64,000 nt of DNA, from NCBI GenBank assembly GCA_024426085.1, contig CP087973.1, positions 124,001-188,000 of the forward strand, given 5' to 3'. Shown here in pieces: positions 54,872-63,617 of this stretch. Position numbers and translations under genes: made by a program. Numbering within the stretch: the stretch's first letter is position 1; the number at the start of each line of letters is the position of its first letter. Source of the stretch: Rhizobium sp. RCAM05350 (GTDB taxonomy: Bacteria > Pseudomonadota > Alphaproteobacteria > Rhizobiales > Rhizobiaceae). The notes below the pieces were generated by a model that did no database searches, was not told the origin of the DNA, and saw nothing but the letters and a program-made list of their open reading frames with translations.

Positions 54872-55197
54872 GGTCATGCTCCTTTGCCAAAAAAAGGGCA
54901 CAGACTGTGTGCGTTGATTTCTGTTGAGAAGTGACCCGGGATTTTCGCGGAGAATTGAACCACCTTTGATGTATGGAACGGCTGTTCGCCGTGGTCAAGA
55001 TTTTGCTTTTCTCTCCTTCGCAGGTTGCTGTGTGGTGCTATTTTTGAAACGGCATCTGACAGGAAGGCTTGTCTGGTACTCTCAGATTCTTGACTGTTAC
55101 TCTCACACTTTCGTCAGCGATTGCTCCGTTCATTAACAGCGCCGAAGTTTGATATGCGGTCTACTCGCGGGAGACTGGAGGACCCAACCATGGCGTT
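54872..55197. promoter_or_regulatory. dps-operon upstream region carrying repeat copy 2
   Basis: A 326-base spacer between the dps operon (minus) and the end of the CatR-like gene (minus). Apart from the 46-base repeat, no gene was recognised. Confidence 0.4.
55060..55105 (-). repeat. 46-base direct repeat, copy 2 (upstream of dps operon)
   Basis: Same repeat as at 53657-53702 with five differences. On the minus strand the half-sites are TGAGAGTAAC and TGAGAGTACC, with starts 21 bases apart. It lies about 190 bases before the small gene preceding dps. Confidence 0.75.
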
Positions 55198-56130
55198 TCA
55201 GCTCGCGCCGAGACGGACATTGGACAACTGCAGCCACGGTGGATTGTCGGCATACATTTCGCGGATCAACTGCTTGATCTGATCGATCCTGCCGTTGGCG
55301 TCCACGCGTCGGAAGCTCATGATGATGGGCGATGTTGCCTTCTCGTCCTCAATCATCCGGTAACAAACGTCATCTGGCCTCTGTCTTTGCGAGGCGGCCG
55401 GGATGATGCACAGTCCCACGCCCGCTGCGACCATGCCCAACGCGGCTTGGATTTCGCGGACTTCTTCGACTGAAGCAGGAGTGACGCTCAACTCGCTGAG
55501 CAGGTTCAGAATTTCATCGGCGAAGCTTGGCCGGGGAACCGAAGGATAAACAATCAGCGGTTCGCCCTGTAGTTCTGCAAGAGCAATTGGTTCCTTTGAA
55601 AGAGATTTAGGGTGCCCTTTTGGAAAAGCGACGACAAGTCGCTCTTCTCGAAGCGTCAGCCGTTCGACTTCTCGATCGTTGAAACGGACCCGGCCGAAGC
55701 CAACATCGATCCGACCCTCCTTGAGTGCGGTTACTTGTTCCGTCGACATCATTTCCCTGATCTCAATGTCGAGTTCCGGCCATTGCACGCGCATGCGTCG
55801 CACGAGGTCGGGTATGCCGCCGTAAAGTGTTGAACCGACGCAGCCGATGATAAACCTTTCGCGTTGCGAGCGCCCGATCCGACGCGTTTGTTCCCGGATA
55901 TGATCGATTTTGGCGAGCATTTTGGCGGACTGCTCGTATAGATAACGCCCGGCTTCTGTCAGGGAGAGAGGTCTTTTCGACCTGTCCAGGAGATTGACAC
56001 CCAATTCCTCTTCGAGTTGCTGTATCTGGCGACTGAGGGGTGGCTGGGCGATATGCAGGATCTCTGCGGCACGCGAAAAATTTCGCTCACGTGCCACAGC
56101 AACAAAATACCTAAGTTGGCGCAGTTTCAC
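55198..56130 (-). CDS. catR: LysR-family regulator, CatR/CbnR-like
   Basis: A 310-residue intact LysR regulator. The winged helix is MKLRQLRYFVAVARERNFSR, then AAEILHIAQPPLSRQIQQLE; the effector domain includes VGFGRVRFNDREVERLTL and GMVAAGVGLCIIPAA. The PPLSRQI helix and the divergent position relative to a catB-like gene are characteristic of CatR/CbnR-type activators that sense cis,cis-muconate. A CatR-type dyad lies immediately upstream. The gene itself is whole even though its target operon is broken. Confidence 0.85.
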   Translation of the reverse strand: MKLRQLRYFVAVARERNFSRAAEILHIAQPPLSRQIQQLEEELGVNLLDRSKRPLSLTEAGRYLYEQSAKMLAKIDHIREQTRRIGRSQRERFIIGCVGSTLYGGIPDLVRRMRVQWPELDIEIREMMSTEQVTALKEGRIDVGFGRVRFNDREVERLTLREERLVVAFPKGHPKSLSKEPIALAELQGEPLIVYPSVPRPSFADEILNLLSELSVTPASVEEVREIQAALGMVAAGVGLCIIPAASQRQRPDDVCYRMIEDEKATSPIIMSFRRVDANGRIDQIKQLIREMYADNPPWLQLSNVRLGAS

Positions 56131-56136
56131 CCTACT

Positions 56137-56151
56137 ATACCTCCAGGGTAT
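56137..56151. promoter_or_regulatory. CatR-type operator dyad ATACC-N5-GGTAT
   Basis: ATACCTCCAGGGTAT fits the LysR T-N11-A pattern, and its spacer closely resembles CatR recognition sites upstream of catB in pseudomonads. It lies seven bases from the regulator start and 76 from the catB start. Confidence 0.65.
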
Positions 56152-56226
56152 GAAATTCGATTTTACAGTTTTGGACCGTTTTTCGAATGAACGCTAGCCT
56201 CCTTACAGATCAAGGGAGGAAGTGTC

Positions 56227-56823
56227 GTGTCTGCCGAAGCTCGTATTGCCGCGATCGAGACGATTATACTCGATTTGCCAACCATCCGGCCACATAAGCT
56301 GTCGATGGTCACTATGAACCAGCAGAGCATGACCATTGTCCGCATCCGTTGCTCAGACGGCTTTGAAGGCATGGGCGAGGGGACAACAATCGGTGGCTTG
56401 GCATATGGCCCAGAGAGCCCCGAAGGAATGAAGCTCACGATCGACCAGTATATCGCTCCCTTGCTGATCGGTCTGGACGCCACCCGTGTACAAGCAGCAA
56501 TGGACATTGTCTCCAAGGCGGTCAAGGGAAACAATTTCGCCAAGTGTGCCGTCGAAAGTGCACTGCTTGATTGCCATGCGCGCCGATTGGGTCTGCCGCT
56601 GTCGGAGTTATTGGGTGGTCGTCGTCGCGACAGCTTGCCGATCGCATGGACGCTGGCGTCGGGCGATACTGCCAGGGATATCGATGAAGCGCAGCGGATG
56701 CTCGATCTTCGCCGGCATAAGGATTTCAAGCTGAAGATCGGCAGCAGGCCATCGCAGATGGCGTCCATTGACGCGCACAGATTTATCAGCGGCGAGCAGT
56801 GCGCATATCTAGCGCATGTTTAG
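56227..56823 (+). pseudogene. catB: muconate cycloisomerase, truncated after residue ~175
   Basis: The first about 175 residues match muconate cycloisomerase: IVRIRCSDGFEGMGEGTTIG, GLAYGPESPEGMKLTIDQYI, FAKCAVESALLDCHARRLGL and DSLPIAWTLASGDTARDIDE. Homology ends right at the catalytic lysine strand FKLKIG, after which SRPSQMASIDAHRF is unrelated and a stop follows. About 195 residues, including all metal ligands, are missing, so it is inactive. The GTG start has AGGGAGG upstream. The breakpoint near 56745 marks where the next transporter module was joined. Confidence 0.85.
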
Positions 56824-56950
56824 CTCGCCGTTGCTTCTAATATCAGCGGATCCCGCATCCATGCCATGGCTTGAATCATAAAATGACTATTGACTCATAA
56901 TTCATTTTGATTGATAGATGTGGCAGTGAAATTGCTTTTGGGAGGTGGCG

Positions 56951-57739
56951 ATGTCGGGTGATGAGAGCACAATGGCTGGACGCATCGTTGCCGTCACCGG
57001 CGGCGGTAGCGGCATAGGCGCTGCGTGCGCTGAGGTGATTGCGAGCCGAGGTGCCATCGTTGCCGTACTCGATATCAATGTCGATCAGGCGTCGATTGTC
57101 GCCGCCCGGATCGGCGGCATGGCTTTCCCTCTCGACGTGAGTGATGAGCAGAACGTGGTGTCGGCCATGACGATGGTCGAGCGCCAGCTGGGACCGATCG
57201 CGGCCGGCGTTACCGCGGCAGGCATCGTTCAGGCCCCCGATCCACCTGATGAATTGGACATGGCGGTCTACGACCGAATTTACACGATCAACCACCGCGG
57301 TACTTACCTTTCTCTGCGCGAGATTGCACGGCATATGCTGCCGCGCCGCAAGGGCAGCCTCGTCGCGATCAGTTCAGTGACCGCGCGTCGGTCGACGCCG
57401 CTTCATGCCTACGGGCCCGGAAAAGCGGCCGTTACCAATCTTGTCGCGGGACTGGCATGCGAATGGGGACGGGCGGGCCTTCGCGTCAATGCGGTTGAAC
57501 CCGGCTACACCCGCACGCCCGCCTTGCAGGCGCAGATCGACCTTGGAAACAGGGATGTTGCCTTGATGGAGGAAAACTCCGCGCTTGGCCGCCTGATCGA
57601 GCCCGCCGAAATCGGTGCGGCCGTCGCTTTTCTGCTCTCGGACGATGCGTCGGCGGTGACCGGGCTATCGATGGCGGTTGATGCTGGCTTTTACGGCGCG
57701 GGGTCCTGGGCTCCCTATGGGGGTGTGCGCAAACATTGA
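56951..57739 (+). CDS. short-chain dehydrogenase/reductase
   Basis: A 262-residue intact SDR. The NAD(P)-binding motif is VTGGGSGIGAACAEVIASRG, Asp41 (VLDINVD) points to NAD(H), and the catalytic set is Ser142 with Tyr154 and Lys158 (HAYGPGKAAV). The start at ATG 56951 has GGAGGTG three to four bases upstream; an in-frame GTG at 56945 is less likely. It is the first gene of a module with a Liv-type transporter and an E1 dehydrogenase, so it probably oxidises the imported hydroxy compound to an oxo compound. Confidence 0.92.
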   Translation: MSGDESTMAGRIVAVTGGGSGIGAACAEVIASRGAIVAVLDINVDQASIVAARIGGMAFPLDVSDEQNVVSAMTMVERQLGPIAAGVTAAGIVQAPDPPDELDMAVYDRIYTINHRGTYLSLREIARHMLPRRKGSLVAISSVTARRSTPLHAYGPGKAAVTNLVAGLACEWGRAGLRVNAVEPGYTRTPALQAQIDLGNRDVALMEENSALGRLIEPAEIGAAVAFLLSDDASAVTGLSMAVDAGFYGAGSWAPYGGVRKH

Positions 57740-57791
57740 TGGATCCGGCCTCTCGGGAGGAGGCTTTCTTTAACTGTTGGAGGACAGCATC

Positions 57792-59048
57792 GTGACACAT
57801 AAGAACCATACGTTAACCCGCCGCAATTTTGTGGCGGCGGCCGGCGCGGTTGGCTTCATGAGCCTTGCATGCCCATCGATCCTGCGCGCGCAGGGAGCGA
57901 CGATCAAAGTCGGGATGCCGACCATTCTGTCAGGCCGCGTGGCAATCCTGGGAGAAACCGCTTCGGTTGGAGCCAGGATGATCATCGACGCCGTCAACGC
58001 CGAGGGCGGGATCGACGGACGTCAGATCGAGCTTGTCATTCGCGATACAAAGGGAAAGCCCGACGAGGCCGCGCGTATCACGCGCGAGCTGATCAACAAC
58101 GACAAATGCGAACTGATCCTTGATGCCGAAGCGTCTGGCGGAAGCTTCGCCGTGCATGAGGTGATGCGCGACACCGGGCTCTACTGCATCCATTCCATTT
58201 CCGAAGCCTCGGCCCTGACTGCGGATCCTGCAAACCACGTGCACTGGATCTTCCGGTCTGGACGCCAAGGCATCCATGATGCCATTGCCGGCGGCCTTTA
58301 TGCTTCGGGGCTTGCAAAGAATGGCGTCAAGCGCTGGGCGGTCTGTTCGCCGGATTACTCCTATGGCCGGGACACCACCGCCGAATTCCGCGAATTCCTG
58401 TCCGTCTTCGCACCTGATGTGCAGTTCGTCGGCGAAACGTGGCCGAAAGCCTTCCAGCCCGACTATACCGAGAATATTACCAACCTTTTGAACATCGCGC
58501 CCGAAGGTCTCTACACCTGCCTTTGGGGCGGGGATCTGGTGGCCTTCTTCGATCAGGCGAGCCTTTACGGTCTCTTCGACCAGTTCCAGACCGTTGCGGT
58601 GAACATGGGCGACGCGCCGGTTCTCGAAGCGATCAAGAACCTGCCGGCCGGCATTCATTCCGGCAACCGTTATCACAAGGACGTGCCGGATACGCAAGCC
58701 AATGAGATCTGGAACACGGCGTTCCGCAAGTCCGGCAAGCTTCCGACGAACTGGGGTTGGCAGGCCTATACCGGCGCGCATTTCGTCGTCGAGGCATTGA
58801 AGGCAACGAAGGGCGATACCAACCGTGACAAACTGGCCGACGCCACCCGCGGCCGCAAGATCGTCAGTCCGCACGGCGTCGACGGCACCGTGACGATGCG
58901 CGAGGGCGACAATACCCTGATCGGCTACGCGGTCGGCTACGGAAAGACGCTGTCGACAGACCCTCACCTCACTGACTTCCAGCCCACCCCCTGGGACGTC
59001 ATCCTGCAACATGAGGCCGAGTGGAAGGAGCGAAAGAAGTATCTCTGA
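57792..59048 (+). CDS. Liv-type periplasmic substrate-binding protein
   Basis: A 418-residue intact binding protein. The Tat leader is LTRRNFVAAAGAVGFMSLAC with cleavage near RAQG. The mature part begins ATIKVGMPTILSGRVAILGE and includes NAEGGIDGRQIELVIRDTKG. The GTG at 57792 is chosen, with GGAGG eight to nine bases upstream; a TTG at 57777 overlaps that site. It delivers substrate to the permeases encoded downstream. An interrupted hairpin follows it (59060-59085). Confidence 0.9.
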   Translation: MTHKNHTLTRRNFVAAAGAVGFMSLACPSILRAQGATIKVGMPTILSGRVAILGETASVGARMIIDAVNAEGGIDGRQIELVIRDTKGKPDEAARITRELINNDKCELILDAEASGGSFAVHEVMRDTGLYCIHSISEASALTADPANHVHWIFRSGRQGIHDAIAGGLYASGLAKNGVKRWAVCSPDYSYGRDTTAEFREFLSVFAPDVQFVGETWPKAFQPDYTENITNLLNIAPEGLYTCLWGGDLVAFFDQASLYGLFDQFQTVAVNMGDAPVLEAIKNLPAGIHSGNRYHKDVPDTQANEIWNTAFRKSGKLPTNWGWQAYTGAHFVVEALKATKGDTNRDKLADATRGRKIVSPHGVDGTVTMREGDNTLIGYAVGYGKTLSTDPHLTDFQPTPWDVILQHEAEWKERKKYL

Positions 59049-59059
59049 CGCTTTTGCTG

Positions 59060-59085
59060 CCGCATAGCGATCGGATCGCGTGCGG
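59060..59085 (+). terminator. hairpin after binding-protein gene
   Basis: CCGCA...GCGATC pairs with GATCGC...TGCGG with small bulges between the two stem parts. It lies 12 bases after the stop. No T-tract, so it probably modulates expression of downstream genes or protects the upstream message. Confidence 0.5.
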
Positions 59086-59114
59086 CCTTTCCCTCGCATT
59101 GAAAGCCGGATGGC

Positions 59115-60024
59115 ATGTTGAACTTCGACGCTTTATCCACCTGCCTTGGGGCGACGTCCTGCCTGGTGACGCAGGTCACCACGGGGTTGATCATCGGCAT
59201 GCTGCTGTTCCTCGTCGCCTCCGGCGTGACGCTGATTTTCGGCGTGCTGAAGGTGGTCAATTTCGCCCACGGTGCCTTCTACATGATCGGGGCCTATACC
59301 GCCTACACCACCTATGCCGTCGTGGGAAATTACTATCTGGCGGTCGTGGCCGGTGCACTGAGCGCGGCGGTTATCGGAGTTCTCTTCGAGAGTCTGATGA
59401 TCCGCAGGGTCTACAAGGAGAACCTGCTGATGCAGTTGCTCGTCTGCTATGCCTTCGTTCTCATCTGCGACGATCTGGTGAAGATGATCTGGGGCGCGGA
59501 ATACCTGGCGATGGGTATTCCGGCGGAATTCCGCGTACCGCCGATTCGCTTTGCAGGCGGCGTCGTGCCGCCGTTCTACATCTTTCTCGTAGCAACTTCG
59601 CTTCTCGTCGCCGTGCTCTGCCTTCTTCTGATCACCTACAGCCGATTTGGAAAGATTGTGCGCGCCGCCGCCGCCAACGCGACTATGGTTTCGGTTCTAG
59701 GGATCCGCGTGCCCCTCTATTTCGCGGGGCTTTTCGGGCTCGGCTGCGCTCTTGCCGGCATGGCAGGCGCGCTGGCCGCTCCCCGTGCGGTCGCTGACGC
59801 CGGGCATGGGCTTGTCGATCCTGATTGACAGCTTCATCGTGACGGTCATCGGCGGCATGGGATCCATTCCGGGCGCGCTGCTTGCGGCCCTGATCCTTGG
59901 GCTGACCCGCTCCTTTGGCAGCATCGGCTTTCCGCTCTTCGTCGATGGAGCGATGTTCATGATGATGGTGGCCATCCTCATCTTTCGCCCGCAGGGCCTT
60001 CTCGGCGAAAGGGTCATGCGATGA
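59115..60024 (+). CDS. Liv-type ABC permease (LivH); one frameshift
   Basis: About 302 residues. Family features are LLFLVASGVTLIFGVLKVVN, NFAHGAFYMIGAYTAYTTYA, the EAA-like RAAAANATMVSVLGIRVPLY and, after a frame change near 59785, LIDSFIVTVIGGMGSIPGAL. It ends in ATGA overlap with the livM-like gene. Confidence 0.9.
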
Positions 60025-61082
60025 AGCCTCTTACCACGGTCCAATGCGATTGCCTGATCGCTTTTGTTTTCTTCCTAGCCTTGCTGGCGCTCGGCGTGAT
60101 CTTTCCAAGCCTCTGGCTGATGGACACCTTAACCGCGCTCTTTGCGAGCGGGCTTCTCGCCATGTCGCTGCATCTGCTGGTCGGCTATACCGGCCTCGTG
60201 TCCTTCGGCCACGCTGCCTACTTCGCCGCAGGCGGCTATGTCTTCGGCATGGTGTTGCAGGCGAACGGCTTCGTGGAGGCCGCCGGCGCCTGGTCGGTAC
60301 CGCTTGCGATCCTCGCCGCGTTTGCCGCCACGGGGCTCTTCGCCCTGATTGTCGGCCTCATCTGCGCCCGTCTGTCCGAGGTCTACTTCGCCTTCCTGAC
60401 GCTGGCCTTCCAGATGCTGTTCGTCAGCCTGATCCAGGGACTGGTGGAGTTCACGGGCGGCGACCAGGGGCTGGTGGGCGGGATTCCCCGCCCTGTCTTT
60501 CTCGGGATCGACCTTACCGAGAGCTGGGACCGGTACGCCTTCTGCGCCTTCCTCTTCACGGCCGGCGTGCTGGCTATCCGGCTGGTGACGCAAAGCTCGT
60601 TCGGCTACACGCTACGCATGGTCCGCGATAACGAGCGGCGCACGGCCTTCCTCGGTGTCAACACCTATCGAGTCAAGGTTGTCTCCTTCACCATCGCCGG
60701 CTCGGTCGCCTCGCTCGGCGGCGTGATCCTCGCCATCTTCACCTCCGCGGCCTATCCCGAATGGGCGTCGTGGTCGAATTCCGGCGAGGCGATCTTCATG
60801 ATCATGCTCGGCGGGCTCAACAGCTTCCTCGGCCCGCTCGCCGGCGCCCTCGCCATGAGGGCGATCAACGACGTCACGCTGCTGTACACGACGCATACGG
60901 ATCTCGCAAAAGGCGTCGTCATCCTGTTCGTGGTGCTGATCCTCAAGCGCGGCATCCTCGACTATGCCATAGACCTCGTTCGGAACCGCCGCGCGCAGGC
61001 GGACAATGAACGCGCAAAGGCTCTGCATAGGCGCGACGGCGAGCGTGTCGATACCAGGGAGGATGCGGATGCTGCGGCTTGA
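60021..61082 (+). CDS. Liv-type ABC permease (LivM)
   Basis: A 353-residue intact membrane protein with about eight helices. It carries GLLAMSLHLLVGYTGLVSFG, the cytoplasmic loop MVRDNERRTAFLGVNTYRVK, and MIMLGGLNSFLGPLAGALAM. The polar C-terminal tail of about 40 residues is longer than usual. Its 3' end overlaps the ATPase start by 14 bases. Confidence 0.93.
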   Translation: MKPLTTVQCDCLIAFVFFLALLALGVIFPSLWLMDTLTALFASGLLAMSLHLLVGYTGLVSFGHAAYFAAGGYVFGMVLQANGFVEAAGAWSVPLAILAAFAATGLFALIVGLICARLSEVYFAFLTLAFQMLFVSLIQGLVEFTGGDQGLVGGIPRPVFLGIDLTESWDRYAFCAFLFTAGVLAIRLVTQSSFGYTLRMVRDNERRTAFLGVNTYRVKVVSFTIAGSVASLGGVILAIFTSAAYPEWASWSNSGEAIFMIMLGGLNSFLGPLAGALAMRAINDVTLLYTTHTDLAKGVVILFVVLILKRGILDYAIDLVRNRRAQADNERAKALHRRDGERVDTREDADAAA

Positions 61083-61829
61083 ACACCTGTCGAAGGCCTT
61101 CGGTCAACTCGTTGCGACCAACGATGTATCGCTCGATTTTCCGAACGGATCGCTGAGCGCCATCATAGGTCCGAACGGAGCGGGCAAGACCACGCTCTTC
61201 AACCAGATCACCGGCCATCTCGTGCCGACCAGCGGATCGGTTCTTCTCGATGACGAGGATATCACCGGGCTGAAGCCGGCCGTCATCGTACGCAAGGGTA
61301 TTGGCCGCGCCTTCCAGATCGCCAGCATCTATCCGAGCCTGACTGTCCGGGGAGTCGGTGGCGGTGGCGGTGACGTCCCATCTTGGCGCCTCCTACAGCC
61401 TCGTCAGCGCCTTCCCTCGCAAGGACGTTGCGGTGCGGACCGACGAACTCATCGAATTGCTCGGAATGGAGCGTGTCGCGTCCCGCCTGTCCGGGGAGAT
61501 TTCCCACGGCGATCAGAAGCTGCTCGACGTCGGCCTGGCGCTGGCGCTCGATCCCCGGGGTGCTGATGCTCGATGAACCGGCCGCCGGCATGGGACCCGA
61601 GGAGCGTTGGCAGATGATGGACACCGTCAAGCGGCTCTGGAAGAGCCAGAACATGACGCTGATCTTCATCGAGCACGACATCGATCTGGTCTTTCAAACT
61701 GCCGAGATCATTCATGTACTACGCTACGGCGCGGTTCTGGCCTCGGGCACGCCCGACGAGATCAAAGGCCATCCAGAGGTCATCGAGGCCTATCTCGGCA
61801 AGGAAGAAGACCTGGCGGTGAAGGCATGA
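61069..61829 (+). CDS. Liv-type ABC ATP-binding protein (LivG); two frameshifts
   Basis: About 253 residues. Walker A is GPNGAGKTT, IGRAFQIASIYPSLTV holds the Q-loop, the signature is ISHGDQKLLDVGLALAL, Walker B LMLDEPAAGMG and the H-loop FIEHDIDLVF. Frame changes lie near 61355 and 61557. The ATG at 61069 is preferred over 61063 because GGGAGG (61057-61062) would be too close to the latter. Coupled to livF by ATGA. Confidence 0.88.
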
Positions 61830-62545
61830 CCACGCATCAACCGATTCTCGACGTCAAGAACATCAACGTCTTTTACGGTGCGTCCCATATCCTGTTCGCC
61901 GTATCGCTCCAGATCGCAAAGGGCCGCACGCTGGCGCTTCTCGGCCGAAACGGTGCCGGCAAGAGCACCACCATGAAGGCGATCATGGGCGTGGTGCCGA
62001 TCAAGTCGGGTGCCATCAGCTTCGCCGGCAGCCGGATCGACGGTCAGGCGCCGCACGAGATGGCGCGCAAGGGCCTCGGTTTCGTGCCCGAGGACCGGCA
62101 GGTCTTCATCGATCACACCGTGGACGAGAACCTGCGCATCGCCGCCAAGCGTGGCGTCGATGGGCGCGAGGAGTGGACCATAGAGAACATCTACGACGCC
62201 TTCCCGCTCCTGGCAAAAATGCGCCAGCGAAAGGCCGGGATGATGTCGGGCGGCGAGCAGCAGCTTCTCTCCATGGCGCGTTGCCTAATGGGCAATCCTG
62301 GCCTCATTCTTCTCGACGAGCCCTCGGAAGGATTGGCGCCGATCATCGTGCAGGAAATCGGGCGGCTGATCCGCACGCTTCGTGGCACGGGTGTCACAAT
62401 CATTCTGGCGGAACAAAACATGCATTTCTGTCTCGGCATCTCCGAAGACGCCGTGATCATCGACAAGGGGCAGATCGTCTATCGTGGCACGATCGAAGAC
62501 CTGCGCGGCAACAAGGATGTCGCCAACCGGTATCTGGCCATCTGA
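61826..62545 (+). CDS. Liv-type ABC ATP-binding protein (LivF)
   Basis: A 239-residue intact ATPase. Walker A is GRNGAGKST, then PEDRQVFIDHTVDENL, signature MSGGEQQLLSMARCL, Walker B LILLDEPSEGLAP and the switch AEQNMHFCLGI. It completes the SBP-LivHMGF transporter. Confidence 0.94.
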   Translation: MTTHQPILDVKNINVFYGASHILFAVSLQIAKGRTLALLGRNGAGKSTTMKAIMGVVPIKSGAISFAGSRIDGQAPHEMARKGLGFVPEDRQVFIDHTVDENLRIAAKRGVDGREEWTIENIYDAFPLLAKMRQRKAGMMSGGEQQLLSMARCLMGNPGLILLDEPSEGLAPIIVQEIGRLIRTLRGTGVTIILAEQNMHFCLGISEDAVIIDKGQIVYRGTIEDLRGNKDVANRYLAI

Positions 62546-62633
62546 ACGACGCTCTGCCAGGGCAGACCACGCAAGGAATATGAATCATGAGTCACAAGAG
62601 CAAAAATATCGCGGTCGTGAAGAGGTCCCTGGC

Positions 62634-63617
62634 ATGAGCAGGCGAAACGAGCCCGTCGACGCGCTGAAGAACATCTATCGGCGGGCGCTGAAGATCCGTC
62701 ACGCTGAAAAAACTCTGCAGACCCTGTTTGCCGAAGGCAAGGTGCCCGGCTTCCTGCACCTGTCCATCGGCCAGGAGGCGGTCGCCTCCTCGATTTCCGA
62801 ATGGCTGCGCGATGGCGACACGGTATCGTCCAATCATCGGGGGCATGGACATACGCTCGCCAAGGGCGTGGACCTCGAAGGCTTCTTCGCGGAAATTCTC
62901 GGCCGTGCGACAGGCATTTGCGGCGGGCGGGGCGGCTCAATGCACGTGGCCGATCTTCGGCTCGGCATGCTGGGCGCCAATGGCATCGTCGGTGCCGGTC
63001 TGCCCATCACAACGGGCAGCGCGCTTGCCCTGAAGATGAAAGGGCAGGGCGACATTGCCGTGGTCTATTTCGGCGACGGGGCGTTGGCCGAAGGCCTTGT
63101 TCACGAATGCCTCAACATCGCCAAGCTCTGGTCGCTGCCGATCCTGTTCGTCTGCGAGAACAACGGCTGGTCGGAGTTCAGCCCCACGCGCAGGCAGATG
63201 GCGGTCAAGCTTGCCGATCTCGCCGGCGCCTTCGGCATCGATTATCTGGCCGCCGACGGCAACGACATCACCGCCGTCCATGAGGCAGCCGGAGAGGCGA
63301 TCGGCCGTATCCGGCGCGAGACGATTCCGTTCATCCTCGAATGCCAGACGACCCGTGTGCGGGGGCATTACGAGGGCGACAAGCAGGATTACCGGCCGGA
63401 AGGCGAGGCCGAGGAGATGGCCAGGCGCGATCCCCTCGTGATAGCGGTCCAGAGGCTGGTAGCGCTCGGCGTCGAAGCAGATTGGATTTCCAATGTTCAG
63501 GCTGAGGTAGATGCCGCAAACAACCGGGCGCTCGATGCGGCGATGAACGCTCCGATGCCCGATCCCGCCAGCCTGCTCGACGATGTCTATACCCTGGAGG
63601 CCACATCCCATGGCTGA
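62634..63617 (+). CDS. thiamine-dependent dehydrogenase E1 component, alpha subunit (pyruvate/acetoin dehydrogenase type)
   Basis: A 327-residue intact E1 alpha subunit. The phosphorylation-loop/active-site region is SSNHRGHGHTLAKGVDLEGF with GRATGICGGRGGSMHVAD. The thiamine diphosphate motif begins VVYFGDGALAEG and ends FVCENNGWSEFSP. The start at 62634 (MSRRNEPVDA) gives the normal family N-terminus; 62580, with AAGGA upstream, is possible. Located after the transporter and SDR genes, it would oxidatively decarboxylate or cleave the oxo product. Acetoin, pyruvate and branched 2-oxo acids are all possible substrates. Confidence 0.9.
   Translation: MSRRNEPVDALKNIYRRALKIRHAEKTLQTLFAEGKVPGFLHLSIGQEAVASSISEWLRDGDTVSSNHRGHGHTLAKGVDLEGFFAEILGRATGICGGRGGSMHVADLRLGMLGANGIVGAGLPITTGSALALKMKGQGDIAVVYFGDGALAEGLVHECLNIAKLWSLPILFVCENNGWSEFSPTRRQMAVKLADLAGAFGIDYLAADGNDITAVHEAAGEAIGRIRRETIPFILECQTTRVRGHYEGDKQDYRPEGEAEEMARRDPLVIAVQRLVALGVEADWISNVQAEVDAANNRALDAAMNAPMPDPASLLDDVYTLEATSHG

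Noticed and set aside
53657..55105. The 46-base repeats as ends of a mobile element
   Set aside because: They are direct, imperfect, contain a phased half-site structure and lie in promoter positions, which fits operators better than transposon ends.
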